From assembly GCF_017301735.1 (NCBI RefSeq), contig NZ_CP071090.1:12941001-13005000 (forward strand): a stretch of 64,000 nt of DNA, written 5' to 3'. The DNA comes from Pyxidicoccus parkwaysis (GTDB lineage Bacteria; Myxococcota; Myxococcia; Myxococcales; Myxococcaceae). A program made the translations under genes and the position numbers. Positions 1 through 8,303 of the stretch are shown here, one piece after another. How positions within the stretch are numbered: the first letter of the stretch is position 1; each line of letters opens with the position of its first letter. The notes under the pieces are model-generated. The model worked only from the letters and a program-made list of their open reading frames with translations. It had not been told where the DNA came from and made no database searches.

Positions 1-96
1 GTTGGCGGCTCCCACGAGCTCATCGAACACCGACTTCATGACCTCCCGGACCCGGGCTTCAGTGAAGGTAGAGGTCCTGGTGTGAGAGAAGGTCAT
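1..96 (-). CDS. HORMA-domain-like protein, N-terminus only (CBASS regulator)
   Basis: Only the first 32 codons lie inside the window, so the identification is tentative. The start MTFSHTRTSTFTEARVREVM resembles the opening of bacterial HORMA domain proteins, which begin with a Ser/Thr-rich strand and then a (T/E)AR-x-V helix. The ATG at 96 overlaps the TGA of the upstream CD-NTase gene as ATGA, so the two are translationally coupled. In type III CBASS, HORMA proteins bind the CD-NTase and switch on second-messenger synthesis after sensing a phage peptide, and a TRIP13-like ATPase resets them. Such an ATPase, if present, would lie beyond the window edge. The call rests on this short N-terminus plus the neighbourhood. 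Confidence 0.5.
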   Translation of the reverse strand, partial: MTFSHTRTSTFTEARVREVMKSVFDELVGAAN

Positions 97-1121
97 TCCT
101 TCACCTCGCAGTGATGCTTGAACGGACTGCCGAACAGTTCCACCAGGGATTCCAGGCTCGCGACATCATCCCCACGGAGGTCCGCGGCAATCGCCCGGTT
201 GATGCTGTCGCAGCCTTCTTCCAGCCATTCCGCCAGCTCGTCGACCTGGAACTTGTCCCACTGCGACACGATGTTGTTCTCGGGATTGACCGGGTCGAGG
301 ACCGTCCACACGGCATTGCCCGATGCGGCCGGGAGGCGGGAGAAGTCTGAGAAGGCGACCCGCTCCCGCTTGCGTACCGTGCCGGCCAGTAGGCTGAACC
401 ACCGCGACAACGTGCCGGCGTAGGTCTCCTCGACCTCAAGACGGTCGTAGGCATGCGCGCAGAGCAGGTCCAGGAGAATGGACGGCACGTCTTTGAGTAC
501 GCGTGCACCATCCACCCGGAATTCCCGCCACCATTTGATGAGCCGCACGCATTCGTTGAAAAGGACGCGTCCCGCTAGCAGGTTGCTCTTTCCTGTGCGC
601 GCCGTGACGAACTCGATGTGCTTCTGAACAGAAGTCCGACGCTTCTCACCATTGGAGCGCAGCAGCACCTGCGCGAAGTTGTCTCCAGGGACCGCGAGCA
701 TGGGCACCAGGTCGTAGCGGAGCTTGGTACCGACGAAGTCGAGCTGGATGGAACTGCGCGTCGGCGTGCGGCTCGTATTTGGGTACGAGGTCTGCGCATA
801 GCGGGCGAAGCGGCGGAGCAGTTCGTCGATTTGCGCTCCATCCTCGTCACGTGGCGATACGACGAAGGGAAGGTCGATGTCCTGGCCTTCGACGTATGAG
901 TCGCCCTGTAGATGTCGCCTCAGGCCTGTCTTCTTGGCGAAGGAGCCGGAGTTCGGAGTGGAGCGCACCGTCAGCCCGTCAGCTTCCGCTTGACCGCAGA
1001 TGCGCTCACGAATCTCCTTCGACTGCTTGATGATGATGTCGTCCTTGTCTCCCGCGCGAATCCAATCCACGAAATTAGACATGCGGCTGTGGAGCCGGCT
1101 TCTCGTGCTAAGCTTGACCAT
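93..1121 (-). CDS. CD-NTase (CBASS cyclic-oligonucleotide synthase)
   Basis: A 342-residue nucleotidyltransferase of the cGAS/DncV-like superfamily, expected to make the cyclic oligonucleotide that activates the downstream effector. Visible motifs are GS at residues 59-60 followed by a basic FAKKT stretch, the metal-binding DID at 81-83, and a third acidic residue in YDLVPML near 137. The C-terminal half has the helical OAS-like/tRNA-NTase-C pattern with DPVNPENN near residue 280. I chose ATG 1121, which has AGAGG 8 bases upstream, over an in-frame start 13 codons earlier. It follows the CHAT-SAVED gene by 77 bases and overlaps the HORMA-like gene by 4 bases. The cyclase clade and product nucleotide cannot be read off the sequence. 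Confidence 0.88.
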   Translation of the reverse strand: MVKLSTRSRLHSRMSNFVDWIRAGDKDDIIIKQSKEIRERICGQAEADGLTVRSTPNSGSFAKKTGLRRHLQGDSYVEGQDIDLPFVVSPRDEDGAQIDELLRRFARYAQTSYPNTSRTPTRSSIQLDFVGTKLRYDLVPMLAVPGDNFAQVLLRSNGEKRRTSVQKHIEFVTARTGKSNLLAGRVLFNECVRLIKWWREFRVDGARVLKDVPSILLDLLCAHAYDRLEVEETYAGTLSRWFSLLAGTVRKRERVAFSDFSRLPAASGNAVWTVLDPVNPENNIVSQWDKFQVDELAEWLEEGCDSINRAIAADLRGDDVASLESLVELFGSPFKHHCEVKE

Positions 1122-1198
1122 GGGAAATGCCTCTGGAGGGAAAAGGGTTCCACGCACCACAGAACGTGGCGCTCACTGCATTCGGGACTGGTGATGTC

Positions 1199-3142
1199 CT
1201 AGAAGATGTCGACTGAAGGACGGCCCTCAGCCGCTTCGGAGAGGCACATCCGCCACTTGTAGCGAGGCTTCTCCTGCAAGCCGAAGTTGTAGACGTAGCA
1301 GGGGCGCATCCAGGTCGTGTTCAACTCCTGGCCCAGGTGGAATGCGATGCTGACTGGAACCGCCGCGAAGATGTGGACGCTCTGAATAGACGGATTGCTC
1401 GTGAGCTGGCTGTCCAGCATCTGGCGAAGCTGCTGTGCGTAGGACTGGGCCTGTGACTTGCGTCGAATAACACCTCGCGCGGGCGACTCGAGCCTGCAGT
1501 GGAGGTCCAACCTCACCTCCTCGTCCTCCAGCACCTCGCGGCAATCTTCGAGCTGGACGGGGGCGGAGATGGACAGCCGGAGCCTGGCCGCAGCACCTGA
1601 TTCGTGGAGTTGACTCTCGATGATGAGCGGGGGGAAGGGTGCACTGGACTCCGCCTCCCAGGTGAAGCGCTTCTTGTCACGGTCATGCTCGAAGACATGC
1701 ACCGGACGGGTTTTCGCAAGGTACCCCGCGAGCGTCGCCAGGGGGATGAACGGAAAGCCGTAGTAGATGAGCTCGCTACCGCGCTCCGCGAGCGCTCGGC
1801 GGAGCTTGCTACGGGGAGAGGCGAGCTGCCGGACTTCCGCCTCAAGCTTCTCCTTGCTCCATTCGCGGCTCTCGAGCGCACGAGTGTGGTCGATGGACAC
1901 CTCGCGGATGCGCCGGTTCTGGAAGAGCTCCGGTGCGTCGGCTGGTCCAGGTGCAGTCTCCGCTCTGGAATAGGCTTCATGGCGAATGAGGACGAGTTCA
2001 CCGCGCGCTTCGGGATGCGGTGGAGCAGGTGGCGGAACGAAAGGCCGGAGCGCGGCTGAGTCGTCCTCGCGCGCGTAGAGCTGGAGCGAGGCCCAGTCCT
2101 TGCGGCGGTGTTCTCGGATCAGACGTTGCCGGGAAAGGGAGAATGCCTTGCTCAGGTCCTTGCTGCCACCAAGCAGCTCCGCATAGAGCGTCTCGGTCAT
2201 CAAGATGGAGCCCGGGACGGATAGGGGCATCCTGGATGAAATCACCGCAGGGACGCCCAGTCGGTTCAGCATCTGGGCAACGCTCCCCACCAAGGCGCCT
2301 GGCCTTCCTGCATCGCCGCTCTGACAAGCGCAGAGGGTGACGAGCCGGAGTGAGCGGGCGTCCGCGAAGAGCGGCCGCAGGTCTTCCGAGTCGAGATGCT
2401 CAGGAGGTCGATCCTTCTCCACCGAATCCAGACGCAGCCCATAGGCGCCGCTGGGCTTCACCCCTCCATGGCACAGCAAGTGGAGTGCGGTGACTGGCTT
2501 GACGTTGTCGCTCAGTGCATTTGCCAGGGACGTTCGCGTCACTGGAGAGAGCACGTCGCGGTCCAGGTCGAACTCAAAACCCTCCTTGCGACAGGTCGCG
2601 GCAATGGCCTTGAGCTGGCCCTCGAAGGGCAGCTCACCGTCAGTCGCCGGGAACGCCACCAGGATGCGTCCTACGGGGCGGGGCAGCTCATCCTCGGGGG
2701 GACGCTGCGGCCACTCGTAGCGGATGCAGCAGTTCGGCAGCTCGACGAGAAAACTGCCACTCGGTTCCAGCTTCAGCAGTTCCCAGGGCAGGTAATACAG
2801 CTCGGGCGCATTCGAGCGAATGGTGACGTGGATGGGACGCTTGGCCTTGCTCGCTTGGTTGATGCGTTCCTCATCCTTCACCCAGCGCGTCCCTCGTAGG
2901 AAGTCCTGAAGGTACTTTCCCAGCCTCGCGAAGACTTGGGAGTCCGGATTGGGTTTCTCCATATCGGCGAGCGCCTGCATGAGTTCGGGCTCGCCCCAGG
3001 GGAAGGTCGCCTTGCTTTCATCCCGGTCCGTGTGCTCGATACGGTACTCCCTTGGTCCGGTTGGAATTGCATGCGGATCCTGGACCGGCGTTAGCAGTGA
3101 GAAGCTGAGGGAAATCTTCCGCGGGCTGGCATCTCCAGACAT
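1199..3142 (-). CDS. CHAT-SAVED protein: cyclic-nucleotide-activated caspase-like protease
   Basis: A 647-residue fusion. The N-terminal half is a CHAT peptidase: it has the family's YLPWELL segment, catalytic-type His225 in LLCHGG and Cys273 in LCACQSGD. The C-terminal region (roughly 440-647) looks like a SAVED sensor, with the characteristic HIFAAVPVSIAFHLG strand-helix near the end. SAVED domains bind cyclic oligonucleotides and oligomerise. In the Haliangium ochraceum type III-B CRISPR locus a SAVED-CHAT protein activated by cyclic tri-AMP cleaves a second caspase, PCaspase. Here the gene sits directly upstream of a CD-NTase and downstream of another caspase-like gene, which fits the same cascade in CBASS form. 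ATG 3142 (GGAAG 8 bases upstream) is preferred over upstream in-frame starts that would overlap the neighbouring gene. Confidence 0.87.
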   Translation of the reverse strand: MSGDASPRKISLSFSLLTPVQDPHAIPTGPREYRIEHTDRDESKATFPWGEPELMQALADMEKPNPDSQVFARLGKYLQDFLRGTRWVKDEERINQASKAKRPIHVTIRSNAPELYYLPWELLKLEPSGSFLVELPNCCIRYEWPQRPPEDELPRPVGRILVAFPATDGELPFEGQLKAIAATCRKEGFEFDLDRDVLSPVTRTSLANALSDNVKPVTALHLLCHGGVKPSGAYGLRLDSVEKDRPPEHLDSEDLRPLFADARSLRLVTLCACQSGDAGRPGALVGSVAQMLNRLGVPAVISSRMPLSVPGSILMTETLYAELLGGSKDLSKAFSLSRQRLIREHRRKDWASLQLYAREDDSAALRPFVPPPAPPHPEARGELVLIRHEAYSRAETAPGPADAPELFQNRRIREVSIDHTRALESREWSKEKLEAEVRQLASPRSKLRRALAERGSELIYYGFPFIPLATLAGYLAKTRPVHVFEHDRDKKRFTWEAESSAPFPPLIIESQLHESGAAARLRLSISAPVQLEDCREVLEDEEVRLDLHCRLESPARGVIRRKSQAQSYAQQLRQMLDSQLTSNPSIQSVHIFAAVPVSIAFHLGQELNTTWMRPCYVYNFGLQEKPRYKWRMCLSEAAEGRPSVDIF

Positions 3143-3201
3143 AGGCGTGTCTTCCAGTGATGGGTGAATCGCCGCAAATACAGACGCCAGCCGCGCGGTT
3201 A

Positions 3202-4635
3202 TTACGTCGCTTCTTCTGTGCGTAGCGCCAGCCGTGCCGCGGGGTCTCCGAGCAGCACGTAGCTGGCAAGGTCCTGCCGCCGCACCCAGAGTTCCGCCTT
3301 GTCCTGTGAAGCAACGGAGCACGGCTTCCCGGCCTCACGTTCCAGTGCCTCTCGCAGATAGAGCGCCGCCAGCGCGCTGTTCGCCTCTCCAAAGAAGCGC
3401 AGGAGAGTGTGGATGGCCGCGCCGACGCGGCGGCTCTCGAGGAGTGCCTGGATTACTCCCAGGAAGCGGGACGGCATCCCGCGACCATGGTCATTGAAGC
3501 CCGAGCTCCAAGCGAGGTCCACATGTCCGATGACGGCCAGCGGTCCCTCCCGGTTGGCTAGCACGGCTTGGGGAAGCGCGGCGATAAAGGGGCGGTCTCC
3601 CAGTCTGGGTAAAGGCCCTGCCAGGATACGCGCCGCCTCGGGGACCGTGCTGGCGAGGTCACGCAGCCACGGCGTGTAAGAACTCGGCGCCGGAGTTCCC
3701 GCACTAAAGCATGCGAGACAGAACCAGACCCCTCCAGGGAGAAAGGGCTTCGCAGCAAGGTCCGCAGCCGTGAGCAACTGCCCGCCGGGAAGAACGAGTG
3801 CCCCCTGTCGCGCATGCTGCTGGGCCAGGGAGGACCATCCCTCACGAGGAGCCCCCGCGCCGTGGCTCAGCGAGAACAGCACGGCCGGTCCTGGCTCCGC
3901 CGCACGAGCCAGTAACCCCCCCAAAGGGTCACCCACCCTGCCAATAATGTCGTGGACCTCGACGAGTGGCCGACCTTCGTCCGTTCTCCGGCTGCGACAG
4001 TCCGAAACTCCCGGCTCGATGAGCATCTCCCGCCCCTGCCGGGTCGCGCCCGAGTCGTCCTGCGCGGTGTAGAAGAGCACCCGAGGCCGGTGTGCGCGGG
4101 CCTCCGTGGCCTCCCACCGCAGCACCTTGTCGACGTAGGCGTCGTAGCCCTCGTCCGTGGGGAACGTCAGGCGGCCCACGAAGGCGTCCGTGCCCAGTTC
4201 TTGCTGCAACTCCAGCGAGACCTGGTCCAGGTCCCCCAGCAGCAGCAGGTAGCGCGGCCGCTCCGGCTCGGACACGGCTTCGTCCCGGAAGACTGTCCGC
4301 TTCCAGTTTGCGGCGCTCGCGCCATCCATTCCGGGCGGCACGCAGTAGACCCGAGCAGGTTTTCCTCCCTGCTGTGCCTCGCGGTGCTCCCGCAACCGGC
4401 GGACCCTCGCGAGCAACTGCTGGCCCTGTGCCCCTTGTGGCACCACGAGTCCCCACCGTTGCCGGGGGAGACGGTCATGGTCACCGCTGGCGTCCCACAG
4501 TCGTTCGGGAAGGTCGAGTGGCTCGGGCTTCGAGGGAAAGTGAAGGGCTTCCATGGGAAGTCCGGCTGGAAGCACGGGCTGGCCGTCATCGGCATGGGCC
4601 AAGAGCAGCTCAAGTGACATGGTGGAGTCCTTCAT
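3202..4635 (-). CDS. Caspase/gingipain-like cysteine protease (PCaspase candidate)
   Basis: A 477-residue clan-CD-type peptidase. The catalytic dyad is visible as His258 in LFSLSHGAGAP and Cys309 in VWFCLACFSAG. The preceding region has a gingipain/caspase-like pattern: a strand YLLLLGDLDQV, then a GRLTFP loop and a Y-x-A-Y-V-x-K-V-L helix. It lies next to the CHAT-SAVED gene, so the natural role is the second protease of a cascade, activated by CHAT cleavage as reported for PCaspase in Haliangium. That role is inferred from position and fold. ATG 4635 overlaps the previous stop as ATGA. ATG 4620, with AAGGA 7 bases upstream, is an alternative start. It has no signal peptide, so it is cytoplasmic. 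Confidence 0.75.
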   Translation of the reverse strand: MKDSTMSLELLLAHADDGQPVLPAGLPMEALHFPSKPEPLDLPERLWDASGDHDRLPRQRWGLVVPQGAQGQQLLARVRRLREHREAQQGGKPARVYCVPPGMDGASAANWKRTVFRDEAVSEPERPRYLLLLGDLDQVSLELQQELGTDAFVGRLTFPTDEGYDAYVDKVLRWEATEARAHRPRVLFYTAQDDSGATRQGREMLIEPGVSDCRSRRTDEGRPLVEVHDIIGRVGDPLGGLLARAAEPGPAVLFSLSHGAGAPREGWSSLAQQHARQGALVLPGGQLLTAADLAAKPFLPGGVWFCLACFSAGTPAPSSYTPWLRDLASTVPEAARILAGPLPRLGDRPFIAALPQAVLANREGPLAVIGHVDLAWSSGFNDHGRGMPSRFLGVIQALLESRRVGAAIHTLLRFFGEANSALAALYLREALEREAGKPCSVASQDKAELWVRRQDLASYVLLGDPAARLALRTEEAT

Positions 4636-5309
4636 CGGGGGAGGTACCTGCGCAGGCGCGGCTCCGGGAGTGGTGGCATGGCTCGTAGCTCCACTCGTGC
4701 CTCTTCCCGCTTCATTTGCTCGATGAAGTCCCCGAGTTGGTTCTCCACCCGGCCCACGCGAATGAAGTGCTCCTCTGCCCGCGAGCCGAGCATTCCGAAC
4801 GCGAGGAACTCGGCCGCATCATGCATTGGGATGATGAATGCCACCCGGTTGGAGCCATCCCCTTCCGACCACAGTGCCCCTGTCGGGGACGGCGCATACC
4901 GTTTCACCCCGGTGGCTACCAGCCCGCTAACGGGAGGGTTGGGGGGACTTTCGTATTCGTGTCCCTCCCAGGGCGGGTTGGTGGTGTAGCGCTCCAGCAA
5001 CCACTGGGGCAGCGGAGGCTTCACATAGAGTTCCACCCGGACTCCCTCCCGGACGTTTCGGGAGATGAAGTGTCCGAGGTGGTCTACCACTGTGCCCCGG
5101 GCCACGAAGCATGCTTCCCGCGAAGCCCGGGCCACACCAAAGCCGACGAACTTGGAGGGCGGTGAAGAGGGCATGAGGAAGATGCGTCGCTCAGAGGCTT
5201 CTTCCCCGCTCCAGAAAAGCGCGTCGCTGGCAAACTCAAGGTCGTAGTAAGGCAGGTATGGCTTGCTCAAGGAGGGCTCCTGTCCCGTGGGTGGAATCCC
5301 TGAAACCAC
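4632..5309 (-). CDS. Unknown protein with internal duplication, in the CBASS/caspase operon
   Basis: I do not recognise a family. About 225 residues from GTG 5309, or about 212 from TTG 5270, which has the better Shine-Dalgarno sequence (AGGAG, 6 bases). The protein is two tandem copies of an ~80-residue unit. Each runs ALxW, a hydrophobic strand (RIFLMP / AFIIP), F-x-x-FG, E-x-x-F-x-R-x-G-x-V-x-x-x-LG-x-FI, RVEL, then PPLP-x-x-x-L-x-RY. The copies have diverged but keep these anchors in register. It is soluble, without a signal or membrane segment. It lies between the anti-sigma-CHAT gene and the caspase-like gene and overlaps the latter by 4 bases. Plausible roles are a protease substrate, inhibitor or adaptor; nothing in the sequence decides. 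Confidence 0.7.
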   Translation of the reverse strand: MVSGIPPTGQEPSLSKPYLPYYDLEFASDALFWSGEEASERRIFLMPSSPPSKFVGFGVARASREACFVARGTVVDHLGHFISRNVREGVRVELYVKPPLPQWLLERYTTNPPWEGHEYESPPNPPVSGLVATGVKRYAPSPTGALWSEGDGSNRVAFIIPMHDAAEFLAFGMLGSRAEEHFIRVGRVENQLGDFIEQMKREEARVELRAMPPLPEPRLRRYLPR

Positions 5310-5366
5310 CCGCCGAATAGGACGTGACCTGCCTCGGCCGTTACCTGCCGACGGAGAAGAACCGCG

Positions 5367-8303
5367 TCAGTCGAAGAGCAGGATGCTGTGAATCCACGCC
5401 CCCCCTCTGCCTTCAGCCAGCCAGTGCATGCGCTCATCGCGAAGTGCGATGGCCGGGTCCTCGCCCGAGCGCATGCGCTCACGGACTGCATCGAAGAAGG
5501 CGCCTGACTCCAAGTCGAGAATCTCCACTGTCGAGGCGAGCACGCCGCGCGCCCCTGCCTCGATGAAGGCGGCAGGAAGGCTGAGTGGCTCGTGGAGTGC
5601 GTACGCGGTGTGAGCCGCGTGACAAGCAGCCAGGACGACGAAGGGGGCACCTGATAGCCGAGCAGCCCTGACCGTGGGGACGCGCAGCTCGCTCCTCCCC
5701 TGCTCGGAGGCAAGCAGCAGGTAGGAAGCATCGGAGTAGTTATTGAGGACGCCGTGTGTGAAGAAGTCGATCTCCGTGGCGTTCTTCATCGCCGCGAGTA
5801 CCCGGCTGGGCGTCGCTTCCGCCCCCGAGATGGTGACTCGCCGCTCACCAGGGATAAGTACTGGAGTCCAGGTGTTGAGGCGCCTAAGAGGAGTGCTGGA
5901 GGGCAGCTCGACGTTGGTGACCACCAGGCGGACCGGAGGGAGTGTCGTAGTTGGAGGTCGCTCTGTCAGGCGCGTCAGATAGCTCCAGGCCATGTCCGGG
6001 GGCAACAGGCCAGGCCGACCATGCAGGGGAGGGCGGGCGATGACCTGCACTCGCGTGCATGCCCGGAGAGGCGCAAGGAGCGCTTCAGGCACGAGCCCGT
6101 CGAGTTCTGGCCCCAGTGGTTCGTGCCGTAGCGCGTCGTAGTGGCCGAGCTGGTCCCCTGCGGCCCCGCGCACCACGAGCAGCGTTCGTTCCGAATCCAC
6201 GGTGGCTATCAACACACACCGCGGAGGAAGCACCTGCCCGCGCTCGCGTGCGACCAGCTCCAGTGCTTCATCAAAGGCGCTGCGACGGCCCGCTTCCAGG
6301 ATGAGCGAGGTGAAGCTGTACGCGCGGGCCCTTCGTGCTGCCAGGTCCTCTTCTGGGCTGAGGGCCTCTGCTTCTTCGATGGCGTTCCACAGCAGGCTGC
6401 GCCCCTTGCCCGCGTCTCGTTCGATGAAGAACCTACCGAGCACATGGGTGGCAATGGCTTTCTCTCCAGGGCTAAGGTCGAGCAGGGCTTCGTCCAGCGC
6501 ACGGCGCAGGGCGGCCTCATCGTTCGGCTCAGGCCGCATCCGCGAGATGTCCGCCAGGGTCAGTGCTCCACTGAAGGATAGTGGCCGCCCGGTGGCTAGA
6601 GCCGCGTCAATCTCGGCGCGCGCCTCCTCTACCTGCATCTGGTGCAGGGCAATATCCGCTAGGTGCTGGTGGACGCGGCGAAGCGTCTCCAGGTCGTCTG
6701 GGGCACCTGCAAGGAACTCAGTGAAGTAGGCACGGGCGAGCGAGGCATCATTCACAAAGCGCGCGATCTGGGCGAGGTCCCAGAGGAAATCCCGTTCCAG
6801 CGCCCACTCGTTGCCGGCACGGGCCTCCTGCCATCCCTCCGTGGCTTGAACTCGTGCGGCGTCGAACTGGTACAACTGGATGTACAGGCCCGTCAGCTCC
6901 CGCTGCAGGAAGAGACAGCGGTACTCCAGCCCGGGCGCGGGGCAGAGTTGTCTGGCCTGGATGAGTAGCTGGACGGCCTGCTCCTTACGTCCCGCACGTT
7001 CCTCCTGGTTCGCTCGCGTCTGCGCCGCAAGCAACTGGAACCAGCGGTCGCCCGTGGCGCTTGCCATGGCTTCGAAGCGGGCGAGATGAGGCCCAACGGC
7101 ATCCATGAGGACGAGCGCGCCCAGAAGGATGTCCTCCTCGTTCGATGCCAACAACTCCGTGAGGAAAGACTGCCGTCGTTCAGCCGGGAGCTGGTTCCGG
7201 ACGAGCGCCGCATAGTCATGGGCCAGCGGTGCGCGGCGCGAGAAGTCAGAATCAGCGACCCGGCGCACATAGGCCTCGAGCACGCCTGCTTCGGACCGAG
7301 CATCCAGTTCCTGGGCCAGGGGCAGAAGCGCGAGGGCTCGCTCCCGGTCGGGCGCGGCCCGGACGGCGTCATAGAAAAGGAGCCTGGCGATGTAGAAGTG
7401 GCTGAAGCTCTCGGGTAGCGGAACCGGAGTCGATTCAAGCAGGGCCTTGCCTGCCGTGACAGCCGCGTCCCAGCGGGCATGGCGCTGGTTGGCATCTCCT
7501 TGAAGACTCTCGGCGCGCTGGGTGGCTTCCTGGGCCCAGCCCTCTTCCGCCAAAGCCGCGACCTGCCTGAATGACTGGGCCGCTGTAAGCGGGAGCTTCA
7601 ACTCCTGAAGCGCCAGCCCCCGGTTCCACATGGCTTGAGGGTGCCGGGACTGCTTCTTGAGGGCTGCATCGGTATGACGGAGGGCTTCCACGAACTCACC
7701 CGAGACGAGCCTGGCCACGGCGCTGTCACTGTCCCGGTCCGCAGAAGGCGGCAGTTCCTGGAGGTGCTGAAGAGCTTGTTTCGTAAATCCCTTATCGTTG
7801 CGTACGAGGTACACGGCCGCAGCGCCACGGGGGTCCTCCTTTTCCAGGCGAGCCAACTCTCCAAGTGGCAGCCGTTCTTCTTCCCTGTCACCTCCCATCG
7901 TTTTTGATGCAGGAGGACGATAGCGGTCAGCATCCGGATAGGAGAGACGCCCGTCCAGCAGGCGCTGGGGTCGGTCTGCCAGCCAGACGCCGCCTTTGGC
8001 CGAGCTAGGGGTTGAGCGCGACCAAATGCCCGCCACGAGCAGTAAGAGCACGGACAGGGAGGCCGTAGCCAGTAAGGCGGTACGCCTCCATGGCGGTAAA
8101 AGCCCGGGCGTCGGCGCAAAAGGCTGGGCTCGAGTCCCGACCCGCTCGATATGGCGCTTGCCGATGAGCTTGAGATGGAGCAGCTCCGTGAGTTCTCGCT
8201 GGCAGTGAACGCACTCCGGAAGATGGTCCCGGAAGCTCTGTGCCTCATCCGGCGTCAAATCACCATCGATGAAGGGCTCAAGTTTGTCACAGAGGCCAGT
8301 CAT
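5367..8303 (-). CDS. Anti-sigma zinc finger - TM - TPR - CHAT protease fusion
   Basis: 978 residues in four parts. An anti-sigma zf-HC2 domain carries Cys5, His27, Cys31 and Cys34 (HLPECVHC). A single membrane helix at about 75-94 is preceded by RR, predicting the N-terminus in the cytoplasm. A long TPR-like helical solenoid spans about 130-720. A C-terminal CHAT peptidase has His850 in FFTHGVLNN and Cys894 in VLAACHAAHT. The start overlaps the ECF sigma stop as TGATG, the usual sigma/anti-sigma coupling. I infer that it holds the sigma factor at the membrane. With one membrane pass the TPR-CHAT part would be extracytoplasmic, which is hard to reconcile with cytosolic nucleotide signalling unless the topology is different. 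Confidence 0.85.
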   Translation of the reverse strand: MTGLCDKLEPFIDGDLTPDEAQSFRDHLPECVHCQRELTELLHLKLIGKRHIERVGTRAQPFAPTPGLLPPWRRTALLATASLSVLLLLVAGIWSRSTPSSAKGGVWLADRPQRLLDGRLSYPDADRYRPPASKTMGGDREEERLPLGELARLEKEDPRGAAAVYLVRNDKGFTKQALQHLQELPPSADRDSDSAVARLVSGEFVEALRHTDAALKKQSRHPQAMWNRGLALQELKLPLTAAQSFRQVAALAEEGWAQEATQRAESLQGDANQRHARWDAAVTAGKALLESTPVPLPESFSHFYIARLLFYDAVRAAPDRERALALLPLAQELDARSEAGVLEAYVRRVADSDFSRRAPLAHDYAALVRNQLPAERRQSFLTELLASNEEDILLGALVLMDAVGPHLARFEAMASATGDRWFQLLAAQTRANQEERAGRKEQAVQLLIQARQLCPAPGLEYRCLFLQRELTGLYIQLYQFDAARVQATEGWQEARAGNEWALERDFLWDLAQIARFVNDASLARAYFTEFLAGAPDDLETLRRVHQHLADIALHQMQVEEARAEIDAALATGRPLSFSGALTLADISRMRPEPNDEAALRRALDEALLDLSPGEKAIATHVLGRFFIERDAGKGRSLLWNAIEEAEALSPEEDLAARRARAYSFTSLILEAGRRSAFDEALELVARERGQVLPPRCVLIATVDSERTLLVVRGAAGDQLGHYDALRHEPLGPELDGLVPEALLAPLRACTRVQVIARPPLHGRPGLLPPDMAWSYLTRLTERPPTTTLPPVRLVVTNVELPSSTPLRRLNTWTPVLIPGERRVTISGAEATPSRVLAAMKNATEIDFFTHGVLNNYSDASYLLLASEQGRSELRVPTVRAARLSGAPFVVLAACHAAHTAYALHEPLSLPAAFIEAGARGVLASTVEILDLESGAFFDAVRERMRSGEDPAIALRDERMHWLAEGRGGAWIHSILLFD

